Positions 11,146 to 21,693 of a DNA stretch of 64,000 nt are shown in pieces; position 1 is the stretch's first letter, and each line of letters opens with the position of its first letter. Made by a program: the position numbers and the translations under genes. Below the pieces are notes generated by a model that was given only the letters and a program-made list of their open reading frames with translations, had not been told where the DNA came from and made no database searches. The stretch spans positions 240,200 to 304,199 of the forward strand of contig MNCI01000270.1 of the NCBI GenBank assembly GCA_015680685.1, written 5' to 3'. Source of the stretch: Gnetum montanum. Lineage: Eukaryota; Streptophyta; Gnetopsida; Gnetales; Gnetaceae.

Positions 11146-11163
11146 TCCTCAACAACGGTGCCA
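11146..11163 (-). promoter_or_regulatory. E1 primer-binding site (tRNA-Asp type)
   Basis: Minus strand TGGCACCGTTGTTGAGGA, one base from the 5' LTR. It matches the tRNA-Asp complement TGGCGCCGTTGCCGGGGA at 15 of 18 positions. This is where reverse transcription would start. Confidence 0.8.
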
Positions 11164-11164
11164 A

Positions 11165-12113
11165 TGATGAGTGGCAAGGTACCCCTATGCTCAACCATAC
11201 AAATACGAGCGTTTCACGCATGATTTGATCGAATTCCAAGGACTAAGTGCCTATGTGCCTTTGTGAAACAAGGATGGGTTGGTTGATCGTTGTCTTCCCA
11301 AGCTTACCTATATGTCACGATTGTATGGTTAAGTAAGCTGGAGGCATATGATTTTTATAGCTTTTATGTTTTTATGACCTACTGCTAATAAGGGAGGAGA
11401 GAGAGATAACTAAGTGACTAATTTAACTTAACGACTGATTAACTAGGCTTTAACTAATCCTAACACCAGCATCCATTCTCACTTGCTGTACACATCCTGA
11501 ACCAGTGCAACACTACTAGGATTACCAAACGCTAATCGTTACTGGGTTACCAAGTGTTACACGCATTCTCGAAGTGATCGTTGTGAGTGTAATTTAACGA
11601 TTTGCTTAATTGATAAAAATGAATTACTGTGCTAATAATAGAAATGTAAAGTGCATAAAATAAAATAAAATAAAATAAATGCATAAGAAAATAAAATAAA
11701 AGAAATGTGTAAGAAAAAAAATCTCAAGTGCTGCAAGGATGAATCAAAGAGCTCGTCTTTATTGTCATACACAAGGTGTGCTCAGGTACATAATGCTCGA
11801 ATAAAGATCCATCCACACTTTGACCTTCTGCTGAGGGCACTTGGAAAATACTCTAACTTTCAAACTACAAGACTTTCGCTACTTGACTATTACAAGACTT
11901 TTTTTGACTCCTTCTAAATTACTCCTTATCATGCACCTGGGCACTGTAGTTATAGGCCCAGGAGTAACCCAGGAACAACCGCTCTAATAATAACCACTCT
12001 AATAATTAGAGTAACTACTTTAATAGTAACCATTGTAATAATAACCACTCTAATAATTAGAGTAACCGCTCCAATAATAACCACTCTAATTATTAGAGTA
12101 CCTGCTCTCATCA
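11165..12113 (-). repeat. E1 5' LTR
   Basis: Right-hand copy, 949 bp, from TGATGAG to CTCATCA, giving perfect 7-bp inverted ends. It retains an AAAATAAAAT-rich insert near 11655-11710 that is missing from the partner. The TATA position reads TATAACTA here. The U3 palindrome array is at 11963-12110. The flank at 12114-12118 is the target duplication. Confidence 0.92.
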
Positions 12114-12118
12114 GTAAC

Positions 12119-12558
12119 AAAATATTAAAACATGGTAGAGTAACAAGATAATAAAAATTCATTATTCATTACATACATCTATGGATATATATATCACATA
12201 TCTATGTAGATAATGTTTTCTATCATAGAAAAAAAAGTTTCATATAACTGTAATTCAAATATATTCAAGTAATAGGTCACAAATTTTTTCTACTCGGAAA
12301 AATAGTTCTATATATATATATGAAAAATAATTAATTACAATGCATCTGTAGATGTCAAATTTCAATACTATTACAATATATCTATATAGAATAGATGACC
12401 TTGCTCATTTGAGAGATCTAATAAAATGAATGTAAAATATATGAGGTTGTTTGGCCGAGCAACCTCAGTATATTTGTGTATAATAGATGAGGTTTATTGT
12501 GTTGACCTTTTGGTATGTTGGTATCTTAAAATCTTAAGGAAAATGGAAAAAATAGAAT
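12119..12558. other. AT-rich stretch, no gene seen
   Basis: Continuation of the sequence interrupted by E1. It has runs of TATATA and many stops. I see no coding or RNA gene signal. Before the E1 insertion it was contiguous with the sequence ending at 2991. Confidence 0.5.
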
Positions 12559-13556
12559 GTTTGTGGGGGATGATGATTTTGTAGGACATAAAAAAGACTC
12601 CATAATGAGATTTGGGAACTTAATGAAATGAGATCTACATTAAGATGTCAAAATGAAGAGTACATGGATAAGATGAAAATGAAGTCTACAAGTTAAATGA
12701 AGATGCTCCAAAGATTGCCAAGAAGGTAAATTGGCAGGAGAAAGCCTTAGAAGTCAAAGTTCAAAAGTTGAGGAGATGTTTAGGAAAAACAATAAATGTC
12801 TATCTCCAACAGTAGATGTCCCATTTGCCAAATAGATGTCTCACTTGAATTAAGGTCAATCTCAGCTAGACATCCCAAGTTTGAAGTAGATGTCTCCACT
12901 AGCTATTTGGTAGCCATTGCATGAATTCCAAGGAGTTTTCAGAAACTCTAAGGCTATAAGATGATGTTAAAATCTTGGGAATTGTGCAAGCACTATTCAC
13001 AAAAGATCTATCATTGTCTATTCTATGCAATTTTATTCTTGATCCTAATTGGAACATCATTTTCTTAATTGTAATTTGTACTAATCTTCGAGTACAAGGA
13101 CTTGTAAATTTTGTTACATTCCTTTCTTGTTCTTTTCTTCCTTTTTGGTAGCCTTGTGAGGTTAATGTGCTTTTTGCTAGAAGGCATCCGTATTAAGCTT
13201 GTTGGAATGCTATAGTATTGAGTGATTTTGCAACATCCAAACACTTAGGAGTGGAGCTTGATTTTGTAAAGGTTGTGGGATCCTTCAAATCACATTTTGA
13301 GCTCATTGGGACCTTGTGGGGTTAAGTGGTTTTGCAATGAAGAAACACTTCGGAGTGGAGCTTAGAGCTTGTATAGGGTGTGATGCCCTTCAAACCACAT
13401 TTTTAAAGAAACAAAGTTTGGAGGTGTGCATTGATTCTACCCTCTAAGTGTGGACATACCCAAGTTAGGGAACTATGTAAAATTTGGTATGTTCATGTGG
13501 TTGGTGCAATTTTAATTGGGGAACTTATTTGATCCCCCCTCTAAGTTCTTAAAACA
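12559..13556 (+). repeat. C1 5' LTR of a copia element (left edge uncertain)
   Basis: The right edge is well placed: AAAACA at 13551-13556, four bases before a tRNA-iMet-type primer site. The proposed left edge TGTTTG at 12559 gives TGTTT/AAACA ends and a length of about 1 kb, but there is no partner LTR in the window to confirm it. Internally it carries repeated AGATGTC motifs (12795-12905) and the GGAGTGGAGCTT phrase twice (near 13250 and 13352), an internal duplication of about 100 bp. Confidence 0.5.
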
Positions 13557-13560
13557 AAAG

Positions 13561-13572
13561 TGATATCAGAGC
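13561..13572 (+). promoter_or_regulatory. C1 primer-binding site (initiator tRNA-Met)
   Basis: TGATATCAGAGC, one mismatch from the TGGTATCAGAGC typical of copia elements. It sits four bases after the LTR and about 40 bp before the gag start. Confidence 0.8.
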
Positions 13573-13613
13573 TTAGTACTCTCAAGTTTGGGCTTCAACT
13601 TTCAAGAGTGAAC

Positions 13614-14488
13614 TATGGAGGAGATATCTTACACAAAGTCACTGATGGTTGATGAGTTTGATTTTGCATATTGGAAGGTGAGAATGTGAGGATTCTTCAA
13701 GTCCATGAAATTTGAGATATGGTAGTCAATCCTTGAAGGCTACAAACCATCCATTGACAACGCATCAAAAGTTCTCAAGCCATGGAACAAATGGACACCT
13801 AAATAAAGAGATAAGTTTATGTATGACTCTAAAGCAAACAATCATTTATATTATGCATTATATAAGTCTAAATTTAATAGAATAATTGGATGTAAGCTTG
13901 CTAAGGAAATTTAGAAAACCTTAGAGGCTATCTATGAGGGCACATCTATAGTCAAACAATCAAAAATTTTGGTCTTGCAAAGTGAATATGACAAACTTCA
14001 GATAAGGGAAGGTGAAAAGATTAAAGATTATTTTTCTAGGATGAATGATCTAGTTGTAGCAATTAGGGGTATAGGCAAGGACTTGCTTGAAAGTGATGTA
14101 ATTATAAAAATTATTTGAACACAACATGAATTTAGACCTAAGGTTGTAGCTATGGAAGAAATTAAAGATTTTTCGATCCTAAAATTTGAAGAGCTCCAAA
14201 GTGCTCTTATTGCTTATGAAATGAATCTCATAAGTCATGAAGTAATAAAGGAAAATCCTATTACCTTGAAATTAGCCTTAAAAGAGAAGGAACTAGTTGA
14301 ACAATAAATGAATAGTGAGGAAGAAATAGCTCTTCTATTAAGAAGAGTTCAAAGGCTTATTACAAGAAAAGGAAGAAGCTTCAATCAACTAGGGTTCAAC
14401 CAAACTAACACCAAAAGGTAATGACAAAGGTAAGAATTTTTCAAATTCAAATTTTAATGCATTTTCAATAGAATGTTGGGTATGTGAT
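13614..14488 (+). pseudogene. C1 copia gag, N-terminal part
   Basis: The frame from ATG at 13614 shows the copia Gag (UBN2-type) layout: EFDFAYWKVRM near the start, a W-SILEGY stretch, LYYALYKSKFNRI, LAKEI-KTLEAIYEGT, LQSEYDKLQIREGEKIKDYFSRMNDLV, and then a VVAMEEIKDFS-LKFEELQSALIAYEMNL block. This matches SIRE/Maximus-type gags. Several in-frame stops are present (for example after KVRM and in the ARNDK-like region). At 14488 the reading breaks inside the first half of a zinc knuckle (CX2C), because E2 is inserted there; the second half resumes at 21694. Confidence 0.85.
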
Positions 14489-15320
14489 TGATGAGTGGTG
14501 AGGTACCCCTACACTCAACCATACGAATACAAGCGTAACACGCGCGATCTGGTCGAACTCCACAGACTAAGTGCCTACACGCCTCATGGAACACTTAAGG
14601 TTAATTATTCATTGTCTTCCTAGACTTACTTGTATATGTCATGGTATGGTTAAGTAAGTCCGAGGTATATGATTTTTATAGCTTTTTTGTTTTATCTCCT
14701 ATGCTAGTGAGGTGAAGGGTTGAAGAGACTAATTACTAACTCTAACTAACTAACTAAGTCTTAATTAACCTAGCATCAGCATCCGTTCCCACTTACCGTT
14801 CACACCCTGAACTAATGCAAACTTGGTTACCAAATGCTAATCATTGCTAGGATCACCAAGCGTAACGCACATGCTCGAGGCGGTCGTACTGAGGCACTTA
14901 ACTAGGAGAAAAGGGTTGAGAGAGATTAAATTACTAATAAAGCGTTTAAATGGAAAATAGTAAATAACAATAAATAAAATTCCTAATTAGCCTATTCCAT
15001 GCACTACACGGTTTATCCAAGAAGTTCGTCTTTATTGTCATACACAAACATGTGTTTAGGTACAATATTTGCTCGAATAAAGATCCGTTCACTTTGGAGC
15101 TCCTACTGCAGGCACATGGAAAATATTCTATCTCTGGAGAGATCAAACTGCCAGAGTTTCCCTACGGTCTAGGCCTAGAATGGAAAACAAGGGAGAGCTG
15201 CCTCTTATTTATAGACTTTGCGGCGCATTGCGATATCGTGTACGCGATATTGTGGGGGACGACGCGATATCGTGTACGCCATATCGTGTGGGATGCGATA
15301 TGCGATATTACGTCCCATCA
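14489..15320 (-). repeat. E2 3' LTR
   Basis: 832 bp from TGATGAG to CCCATCA. Its U3 palindrome array (15225-15315) contains about five GATATCG or GATATTG units, more than the partner, which keeps two. By eye the first 165 bases differ from the partner at roughly a dozen sites, so the insertion is not recent. Confidence 0.92.
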
Positions 15321-15334
15321 TACCCCCATGACTG
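15321..15334 (-). promoter_or_regulatory. E2 polypurine tract
   Basis: Minus strand CAGTCATGGGGGTA abuts the 3' LTR start TGATGGG. The same tract is found at the same place in E5, E6, E8 and E12. Confidence 0.8.
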
Positions 15335-17405
15335 AATAAAAATGCATCCTTGAGTTCCTTACAAAATATTGGGACGGTATGGGATTATTGACTCAAATGA
15401 AACTAATGGGATGACTTGTGAATGGATCATCATTACGAGACATGACAAAACTGGTGTTCACGACAACAAGAGTGAACACCTTATTACATTGACATCAGGC
15501 CTCATTTGGCAGCTAAGAAAGAGAGAGAGAAAGAAGTGTTGCTACTACCAATGCCAAGATTATGTCTTTCATTGTCCATCTGTAAGCACGCCATCAGTGT
15601 TGCTCCTTGCATAGCTGCTTCAGCACTGCTCCATTCCATGTGTTCCTCCCAGATCCATTCTGTTGTTATATGATTATCATCTGCACACACAACATAATCT
15701 TATATTAGCAAGGGTAAATGAATTTCAATGTAGTTGATACCTTGCTGCGGTGAAAGGTCTGTTGGCTAGGTTGTGGTATGGTTGATTGCAGATCGGGAGA
15801 TATAATATTGGTGACTACTGAAGGTGTATGGGTTAGGAGAAAATCAAAAAAATTGGGCCCTGTACCCCCATGACTAATCGCGAACCTCCGGTAGCGATAG
15901 AATGAAGAAAGAAAAGGAACAAGAAAGATGAAGAAAAAGATACAAGTATAACATCGATGAAATGGATGTCAAGATGGAAATGAAAAAAATAAATTAGATT
16001 GCAAAAATGTTAAGGGAAAGAAGTTAACTGGTGCACCAAAGAGGAATGTCAGTGGGTCCTCCCCAAAGCAGGCTCATGCCCTTAATGCCTTGACAAACCC
16101 ACATTCAAAGAGTTCGTAGGCTTTGGAAATGTCATGTGAAACAAGAGTTAAAGTCTTAACTGCAAGAATTTACCAAAAAGAAAACAATGCATCAACCAAA
16201 ATATATACACTAATGATACAACCGGCAATGAGGTGAATAATGGAGAGAAGGATGAAGAGAAGAGAATGTAATGGCATCCCAAGAACAAGGTGGTGTACAG
16301 CCCCTTGTGTGTTTCATGATTAATGTGACTCAGAAAATCTCATTCCAACTCTGGCCTCAAACAAACCACTTCCAATGACTTCGCATTAATACATTTGGCC
16401 AAACCATCTTCTTGAAGCAACAAGAATGCCTTCACCCAAGAGCCACCACCATTTCGACGAAACAAAGGAGAAGAGAATGGGAAGCGAGAAGGGCCTTAGT
16501 TAGAGGGAACATTTTTATTTTAGTTCCATAACCAGTGCTCGTAGCCCAAGGAATTATTTCATCTAAGGGATGTGCTTTGAATTCCCACTTTTTATTTTTT
16601 TTTTGTTCTATGTGTTTATACGTGAGAACCACACCATGCAAAGACTTTGTTATTTTTATTTGCTCAGCTTCCCGATGATTGGGTAACATCGAAATGGTAA
16701 GAAAAATCAAGAAGAAAACATCCAAGCACCCAAGAGAATGGACAACACAAATGCATCAAGTTCCCTTGAAGTCACACCCTTTTCAATCCTTGAGTCCTTC
16801 CTTAGTTTGAGAAATGCCTAGTCACCGATTCGTTATAGTTCTTATTATGAAAGGGACTGTACATTCCCAAGCTGAGAGAGACCATAGAAACTTATGGATG
16901 AATGGATGAAGTGAACTCATTGCCTGCTATATTAAAAGAGCCATACATTAGTGTTAACATCATGACTTCAAGGTGAAAACCAAACATTAGCAACCAGTAG
17001 AAAACATTTCATACCATCATGAAGAACACTTATTAGGTGACAAACTTACAAGGTGGGTAACACACACACACACACACACAATGAAAAAGTATAACGATGA
17101 TGTAAAAAAAAAAAAACAAGAAAAGTTAAAGAAATTTGTAAAAAAAAAAATTGGAAAACAAAAATGTGTAAAACAAAAACGTTATAAAATAAAAATGTGT
17201 AAAACAAAAATTTGTAAAACAAAAATGTTGTAAAATAAAAACGTGTAAAACAAAAATGTGTAAAACAAAAATGTGTAAAACAAAAACTTGTAAAACAAAA
17301 ATGTGAAAAACAAAAACATGTAAAACAAAAACTTGTAAAACAAAAATGTGTAACACAAAAATGTGTAAAACAAAAACTTAAAAAGAATTGAAGGCCCCAA
17401 ATGAT
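15335..17405 (-). other. E2 non-coding 3' region
   Basis: Homologous to the 3' region of E1 along its length, with no recognisable protein. It contains a CACACA run (17058-17080) and the expanded minisatellite described separately. Confidence 0.75.
17115..17390. repeat. E2 3'-region minisatellite, 15-16 bp units
   Basis: About sixteen degenerate copies of a unit like AAAATGTGTAAAACA, with variants AAAACTTGTAAAACA and AAAACATGTAAAACA. E1, E5, E6, E8 and E12 have only about two to five units at the same position. On the minus strand the array is open in all three frames and yields repetitive FCFTHFCFT-type peptide. I regard these as by-products of the repeat and not as genes. Confidence 0.9.
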
Positions 17406-17470
17406 TAGCATAGGTGGCCATCTCCCCCATGACTAAATGGAAAGGGAGAGATCTAAAATAATGAGCGCCT
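17406..17470 (-). other. E2 deletion junction: integrase tail joined to protease linker
   Basis: Minus-strand bases near 17410-17465 match the last codons of integrase and the conserved GGGGGAGATGGCC tract of E1 (5855-5905). From about 17467 upward the sequence matches the protease-RT linker of E1 near 7750. Everything between is missing. E8 has the same join at about 55566. A stop in the tail (TTTTAG) closes the fused frame in E2. Confidence 0.8.
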
Positions 17471-17626
17471 ATTTGAATTTTTAAGAAGTGTCCAACTTCT
17501 CCCAACTGATGTTCTTAGATTAAGGGGTGGAAGTCAGTGACGCTCATATTCCAATGTATCTATGCCTTCGTTGTTGGCATGGGTTGTTTCCTTAGTTCGT
17601 TCTATGCATATTTGTTGATTGCTCTT

Positions 17627-18160
17627 TCAACTAGCTATCAACCATGGGGTGTCTACTACTGGTTGTGTGGTTGCTACAGACAGGCATCTTTGTCTCATAG
17701 TTTCAAGGGCACACCTATTGCATGGAGGAGATGTTGTGCATTCCTCCATGTCATCACCCGATGAGTCACTGTATGTGATGCATGGAAATTTCCTCTTCTC
17801 GATCTTTCCATAAATGTTTACCTTAGAGAGTTCCAAGGAAAGATCACGAATTCCTAGGCATGCGTCTACTGTACTCAGCCATGCCATTCCCATTATAATT
17901 GGGAAGTCCCCTTCGTTGTTGTTAACTTCTATCACCAGGAAGTCAGCTAGGTAGGACTGCCCACACACAGTGGTAATGATGTCCTCCACCAATCCCAAGG
18001 GAATGGTGATGGATTGGTCTGCCAGCTCTAGTTGAATGTTGCTCTTCTTAAGTTGGGGCAGGTTCCAGGCTTGATACATCTCTCGTGAAATTAAGTTGAC
18101 TCCGAAACCTGAGTCAAGAAGAGCATTATGTGGTTCATTCTTGGCGACTTGGAGGTAGAT
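17627..18160 (-). pseudogene. E2 aspartic protease
   Basis: The frame 18079-17627 carries MYQAWNLPQLKKSN, LELADQSITIPLGLVEDI, the SYLADFLVIEVNN strand and DFPIIMGMAWLST. The catalytic motif lies just upstream of 18079 in another frame (GFGVNLIS context), so a frameshift separates the active-site loop from the rest. It is closely similar to E8 and more distant from E1. Confidence 0.78.
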
Positions 18161-18322
18161 TAAGGGACTTCCAAGATCAGATAGTTTCTTGGGAAGGTGG
18201 CCTACCTTGATCTAGTCGGTTACGGTATGTGTTAACATAACCGTATGTGTTAAGCTCTGATTTTGGACTGAAGGAAGCCCCAAAGCCTTGTATGTTGGAG
18301 GAGTGATCACAGACTCAACCGC

Positions 18323-20772
18323 TCATTGTTGTGAGAGCTTGTCTGGGCTTTTGGTTTTGAAGAAAGGTCTTTTCTTTTTACGATTGTCAGAACCAGCAAC
18401 CGGTTGGATGGTTATGGCTCTTGTAGCATTGTGTTGCTGCGGTTGAGTAGGGAGTTCCCCTTGCATTGTTGGAGTAGGAGGTATGGGAACTATGGGTGGA
18501 AGAGGTGCCAATGGAGTAGGAGGATGGTATGCATATGGAATGTTTCCCAGAGGAGAAGGAGTCCTTCTAAAGTACTCTTGAACTTGGTAGTAACGTTGGG
18601 GAGTTGTGTGACCCATGGAGTCACTTGGAGAAATTGGCTGTTGCATGCAGTAACCATATGGATCAGGCTACTGGTAAGGGTATTGATGTTTCGGCGGTGG
18701 CATCCCCCATGACTGTGGGTATTGCCACTGTTGATGTTGTCCGATGGATCGTGGTGGAGTTCCACTTGGATAGTACGTTAATGGTTGGTGGAACTGTCTT
18801 GGGTTACCTTGGGGATAACGTAACCTATGGGGTGTTTGCTGTTTATTAAGTCTCAGGTTGAGTGCATACACCCTAGACTCTTGTAGATGTGAGATGATTG
18901 GACAACATCCCTTAGGATGTTCATATTCGCAGATCTCACATTGACCGTCATCGTTTGTGTTTGAGTCCACAACCTCATTGGAGATAATTATTTTCCCTTT
19001 ACCCTTGTCACGTGCAGGGCCTAAATCTCTCTACTTTTTCTTGTCCTTGTCACTACTTCGTTCCTTCTTAGACTCTTCTACAATCTTTAGGACAGTTTCA
19101 ATTTTACTGTTTAAGGAGCTTCATACTTCATCTACCTTAGCCGCTACTTCTATTGTTAGTTTTTGAAGCGGTAAGGTTTTTTTGTTCACCAACTCTTCGA
19201 GTGGTGACTCATCCTCTTTATCGCAAAATCTCACTCCCTTCTTTCAAAGAGAGGGATCATGGTTATATTCTTCCGCATTTTCCCTTTTTCGTAGCTCCCC
19301 TTCTTCTTTGGTTACTTGTTCCAACAAGCAATGAACTTCATGGGATCTAAGTTTTGATAGTCTCCCTTGGGCATAAGTCCCAAGGGTTCTCCTAGTTTCA
19401 TACCTTAGCCCATCTACGATGTGGTGGAGTTGATCCTGCTATGCGTAATCATGGCCCAGGCAACGATGTAACAATGCATAGTAGCGGCCCATGGCAGCAT
19501 CCAAGGATTCTTGAATACCTTGTTTCCATCCTTGGATCTGCTTACGCAAATTAGACACTCTGGAGTACGTCTGATACTTATCGTTGAAGAGTTCTAACAT
19601 CGTACTCCACCTCCTAATGGTTTCCAATTCTAAGGACCGGTACCAACTCTCTACTTCCTTTATGAGTATCCTGGGAAACAACTTTAGTTTCTACCACTTG
19701 TTTTCTATGTTTTATAAGCACAGGCATCGTGGAATTGTTATAAATGATTTTGCGGATTTGTGTTGTATCCCCCTTTGAAGCGTGGGATATTGTTCATGTC
19801 TAAGCACTTGATCCTACTATCTTTTAAATGCCTTGTTGGTATTCTCACTGCCTCCGTTATATCTAGCATGCTTTGGGTGGCAAGTAGGGGTTTGTCATGA
19901 TCATCTCTTTCATGATGTCTATGATGTCTGCGTTGTTTCCTACTTTCCCTTCGTTCATGCCTTGATTCTCTTGATTGTCTTTGTCCTCTCTCTTGACTCT
20001 CTCATCGAGGTCTCTCATTTTGCCTACCTCTATCCTCATTATTATGCTCTCAATGACTGCGCCCTGATGTGGAAGGAGAGGGTGAATGATGTGATGAAGG
20101 CAAAGAAGAAGGAGAACCATCGTCATAACAATGTTTCTTGCCTTCTCTTCTATGGCTTCAGCCCCGATCGTGATGACGATTTGAGTGTCTGTCCTTGTCA
20201 TGTTTTGTTGTTCCGTCAATGAACAGTTGGTGTTCACGGGGATCAAAATTAGGGTTGTGTATTGTGGAGCATGGGTTCTGATACCCCACCTCCTCACTAT
20301 TGTTAGGAGGGGGACCATCTTTCGATAGAGAACCAATTACAAGTGGTTCACCATCTCCAATTTCACTTAGGACGTGCGGGACCTCTTTGCCCTTCAATAA
20401 TGTATGTTGGCTCTCCTGCCTTAAGTCCCTCATATGTTGTAAAGCTATAGGATAGTAATCCCTTGTATCAAAATCACCTATAACGTATTCAGCATAGAGC
20501 TGAGTCATGCCAATTTGTGCCAAAGCACAGAGGAGCATGTTGGGGATTGCACAATCTGGAGGTAACACTATGTTACCTTGCAAGTCTCTCCAGTGCATCT
20601 GTTCATCCTGATAAAGCATAAAAATAAAATTGGGGATATACTCATTGGGATGAGTATATGCCACCCTATATTGTTGAGGAATTGGCAGATTTAGGTTATG
20701 TGTTTTTGATTGCCGACTGTTCTTTGTATGATCCCTAGGTGAAATGCTCTTGTGAGAAGAAGAAGAAGACAT
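18323..20772 (-). pseudogene. E2 gag
   Basis: The start at 20772 gives MSSSSSHKS, then the conserved N-terminal module with WRDLQGNIVLPPDC and IPNMLLCALAQIGM. A basic R/D/H linker follows, then the capsid-like domain with ESWYRSLELETIRRWSTM and GRYYALLHRCLGHDYA (19681-19439). Next are a zinc knuckle CX2CX3HX4C near 18920 and a proline-rich tail (18646-18400). The first 204 codons are open, and frameshifts occur later. Order and spacing equal those of E1 and E8. Confidence 0.85.
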
Positions 20773-20895
20773 TGTGTCTTATTCGGTGTGCTATTTAACC
20801 GTTATATACTTTTCGTTTAATTAACCCTAAGGTTCGTTTAAGATCCCAACGATGTGAGTGATTTCCTATGTTCTAGTTAGCGCACAAACACTTAG

Positions 20896-20913
20896 TCCCC
20901 AGCAACGGCGGCA
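20896..20913 (-). promoter_or_regulatory. E2 primer-binding site (tRNA-Asp)
   Basis: Minus strand TGCCGCCGTTGCTGGGGA, 16 of 18 matches to the tRNA-Asp complement, one base from the LTR. It is the best-preserved primer site in the window and the basis for the primer assignment of the whole family. Confidence 0.88.
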
Positions 20914-20914
20914 A

Positions 20915-21688
20915 TGATGAGTGGCGAGGTACCCCTACACTCAACCATATGAATACGAGCGTAACATGCTTGATCTGGTCGAACTTTGCAGACGAAGTGC
21001 CTACACGCCTCATGGAACACTTAAGGTTAATTATTCGTTGTCTTCCCAGACTTACTTGTATTTGTCACGGTATGGTTAAGTATGTCCGAGGTATATGATT
21101 TTTATTGCTTTTTTGTTTTATCTCCTATGCTAGTAAGGTGACGGGTTGAAGAGACTAATTACTAACTATAACTAACTAACTAAGTCTTAATTAACCTAGC
21201 GTCAGCATCCGTTCCCACTTACCATTCACACTGTGAACCAATGCAACCTTGGTTACCAAACACTAATCGTTGTTGGGATCACCAAGCGTAACACACGTGC
21301 TCGAAGTGGTCGTACTGAGGCACTTAACTAGGAGAAAAGGGTTGAGAGAGATTAAATTACTAATAAAGCATTTAAATGGAAAATAGTAAATAATAATAAA
21401 TAAAAGTCCTAATTAGCCTATTCCATGCACTGCAAGGTTTATGCAAGAAGTTCATCTTTATTGCCGTACACAAACATGTGTTTAGGTACAATATTTGCTC
21501 GAATAAATATCCATTCAGTTTGGAGCTCCTACTGCTGGCACATGGAAAATGTTCTATCTCTAGAGAGATCAAACTACTAGAGTTTCCCTATGGTCTAGGC
21601 CTAGAATGGAAAATAAGGGAGAGCCGCTTCTTATTTATAGACTTTGCGGCGCACTGCGATATCGCGTACGCGATATCGCGTCCCATTA
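20915..21688 (-). repeat. E2 5' LTR
   Basis: 774 bp from TGATGAG to CCCATTA (CATCA with one change). The minus-strand TATA box TATAAATA is at 21632-21639. The U3 array upstream of it is reduced to one perfect 24-bp palindrome at 21656-21679, made of two GCGATATCGC units around GTAC. A polyadenylation-type AATAAA on the element strand is at 21457-21462. Confidence 0.92.
21656..21679. promoter_or_regulatory. U3 palindrome (GCGATATCGC pair) upstream of TATA
   Basis: A perfect self-complementary 24-mer immediately upstream of the element TATA box. Its unit GCGATATCGC recurs in multiple, partly decayed copies in the same position of E2 3' LTR (15225-15315), E5 (32625-32690), E6 (38810-38885 and 46345-46420), E8 (53670-53752 and 59515-59688) and E12 (61805-61880). 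The position suggests protein-binding sites in the promoter; the binding factor is unknown. Confidence 0.7.
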
Positions 21689-21693
21689 GTGAT

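Larger units (their letters stand above)
2992..12113 (-). mobile_element. E1: Athila/Tat-type Ty3/gypsy retrotransposon, 9.1 kb, defective
   Basis: A full-length insertion on the minus strand with two LTRs, a primer-binding site, gag, protease, part of RT, part of integrase and a long 3' region. The flanking 5-bp duplication GTAAC at 2987-2991 and 12114-12118 is perfect, so the outer ends are exact. The RT carries a FMDDFS-YG catalytic box, and a conserved NWQKSHLMV...GHKIS-GIEVD block follows it. Both, and the tRNA-Asp-like primer site, favour the Athila side of the non-chromoviral branch. The element cannot move on its own: an internal deletion near 6790 fuses RT directly to the integrase core, and stops and frameshifts occur in every domain. 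Its U3 array differs from the other copies in the window (see separate entry). Confidence 0.92.
14489..21688 (-). mobile_element. E2: gag-protease-only Athila/Tat-type element, 7.2 kb
   Basis: Complete insertion on the minus strand with both LTRs and a perfect 5-bp duplication GTGAT (14484-14488 and 21689-21693). It lies within the copia gag of C1. From right to left it has the 5' LTR, a near-perfect primer site, gag, protease, a short junction, the 3' region with a long minisatellite, the polypurine tract and the 3' LTR. RT, RNase H and integrase are absent. Protease joins the last twenty or so codons of integrase at about 17466. E8 has the same breakpoint, so this looks like a member of a non-autonomous family rather than a private deletion. 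Confidence 0.93.

Noticed and set aside
15225-15315. CRISPR-like array of regular GATATC palindromes
   Set aside because: Units are 8-10 bp, spacing is irregular, and the array is a promoter part of a plant retrotransposon LTR.
17046-17505. Overlapping minus-strand frames of 76-121 codons with repeated FCFTHFCFT peptide
   Set aside because: They are translations of the AT-rich minisatellite, open in all three frames, and not conserved as a protein in the other copies.
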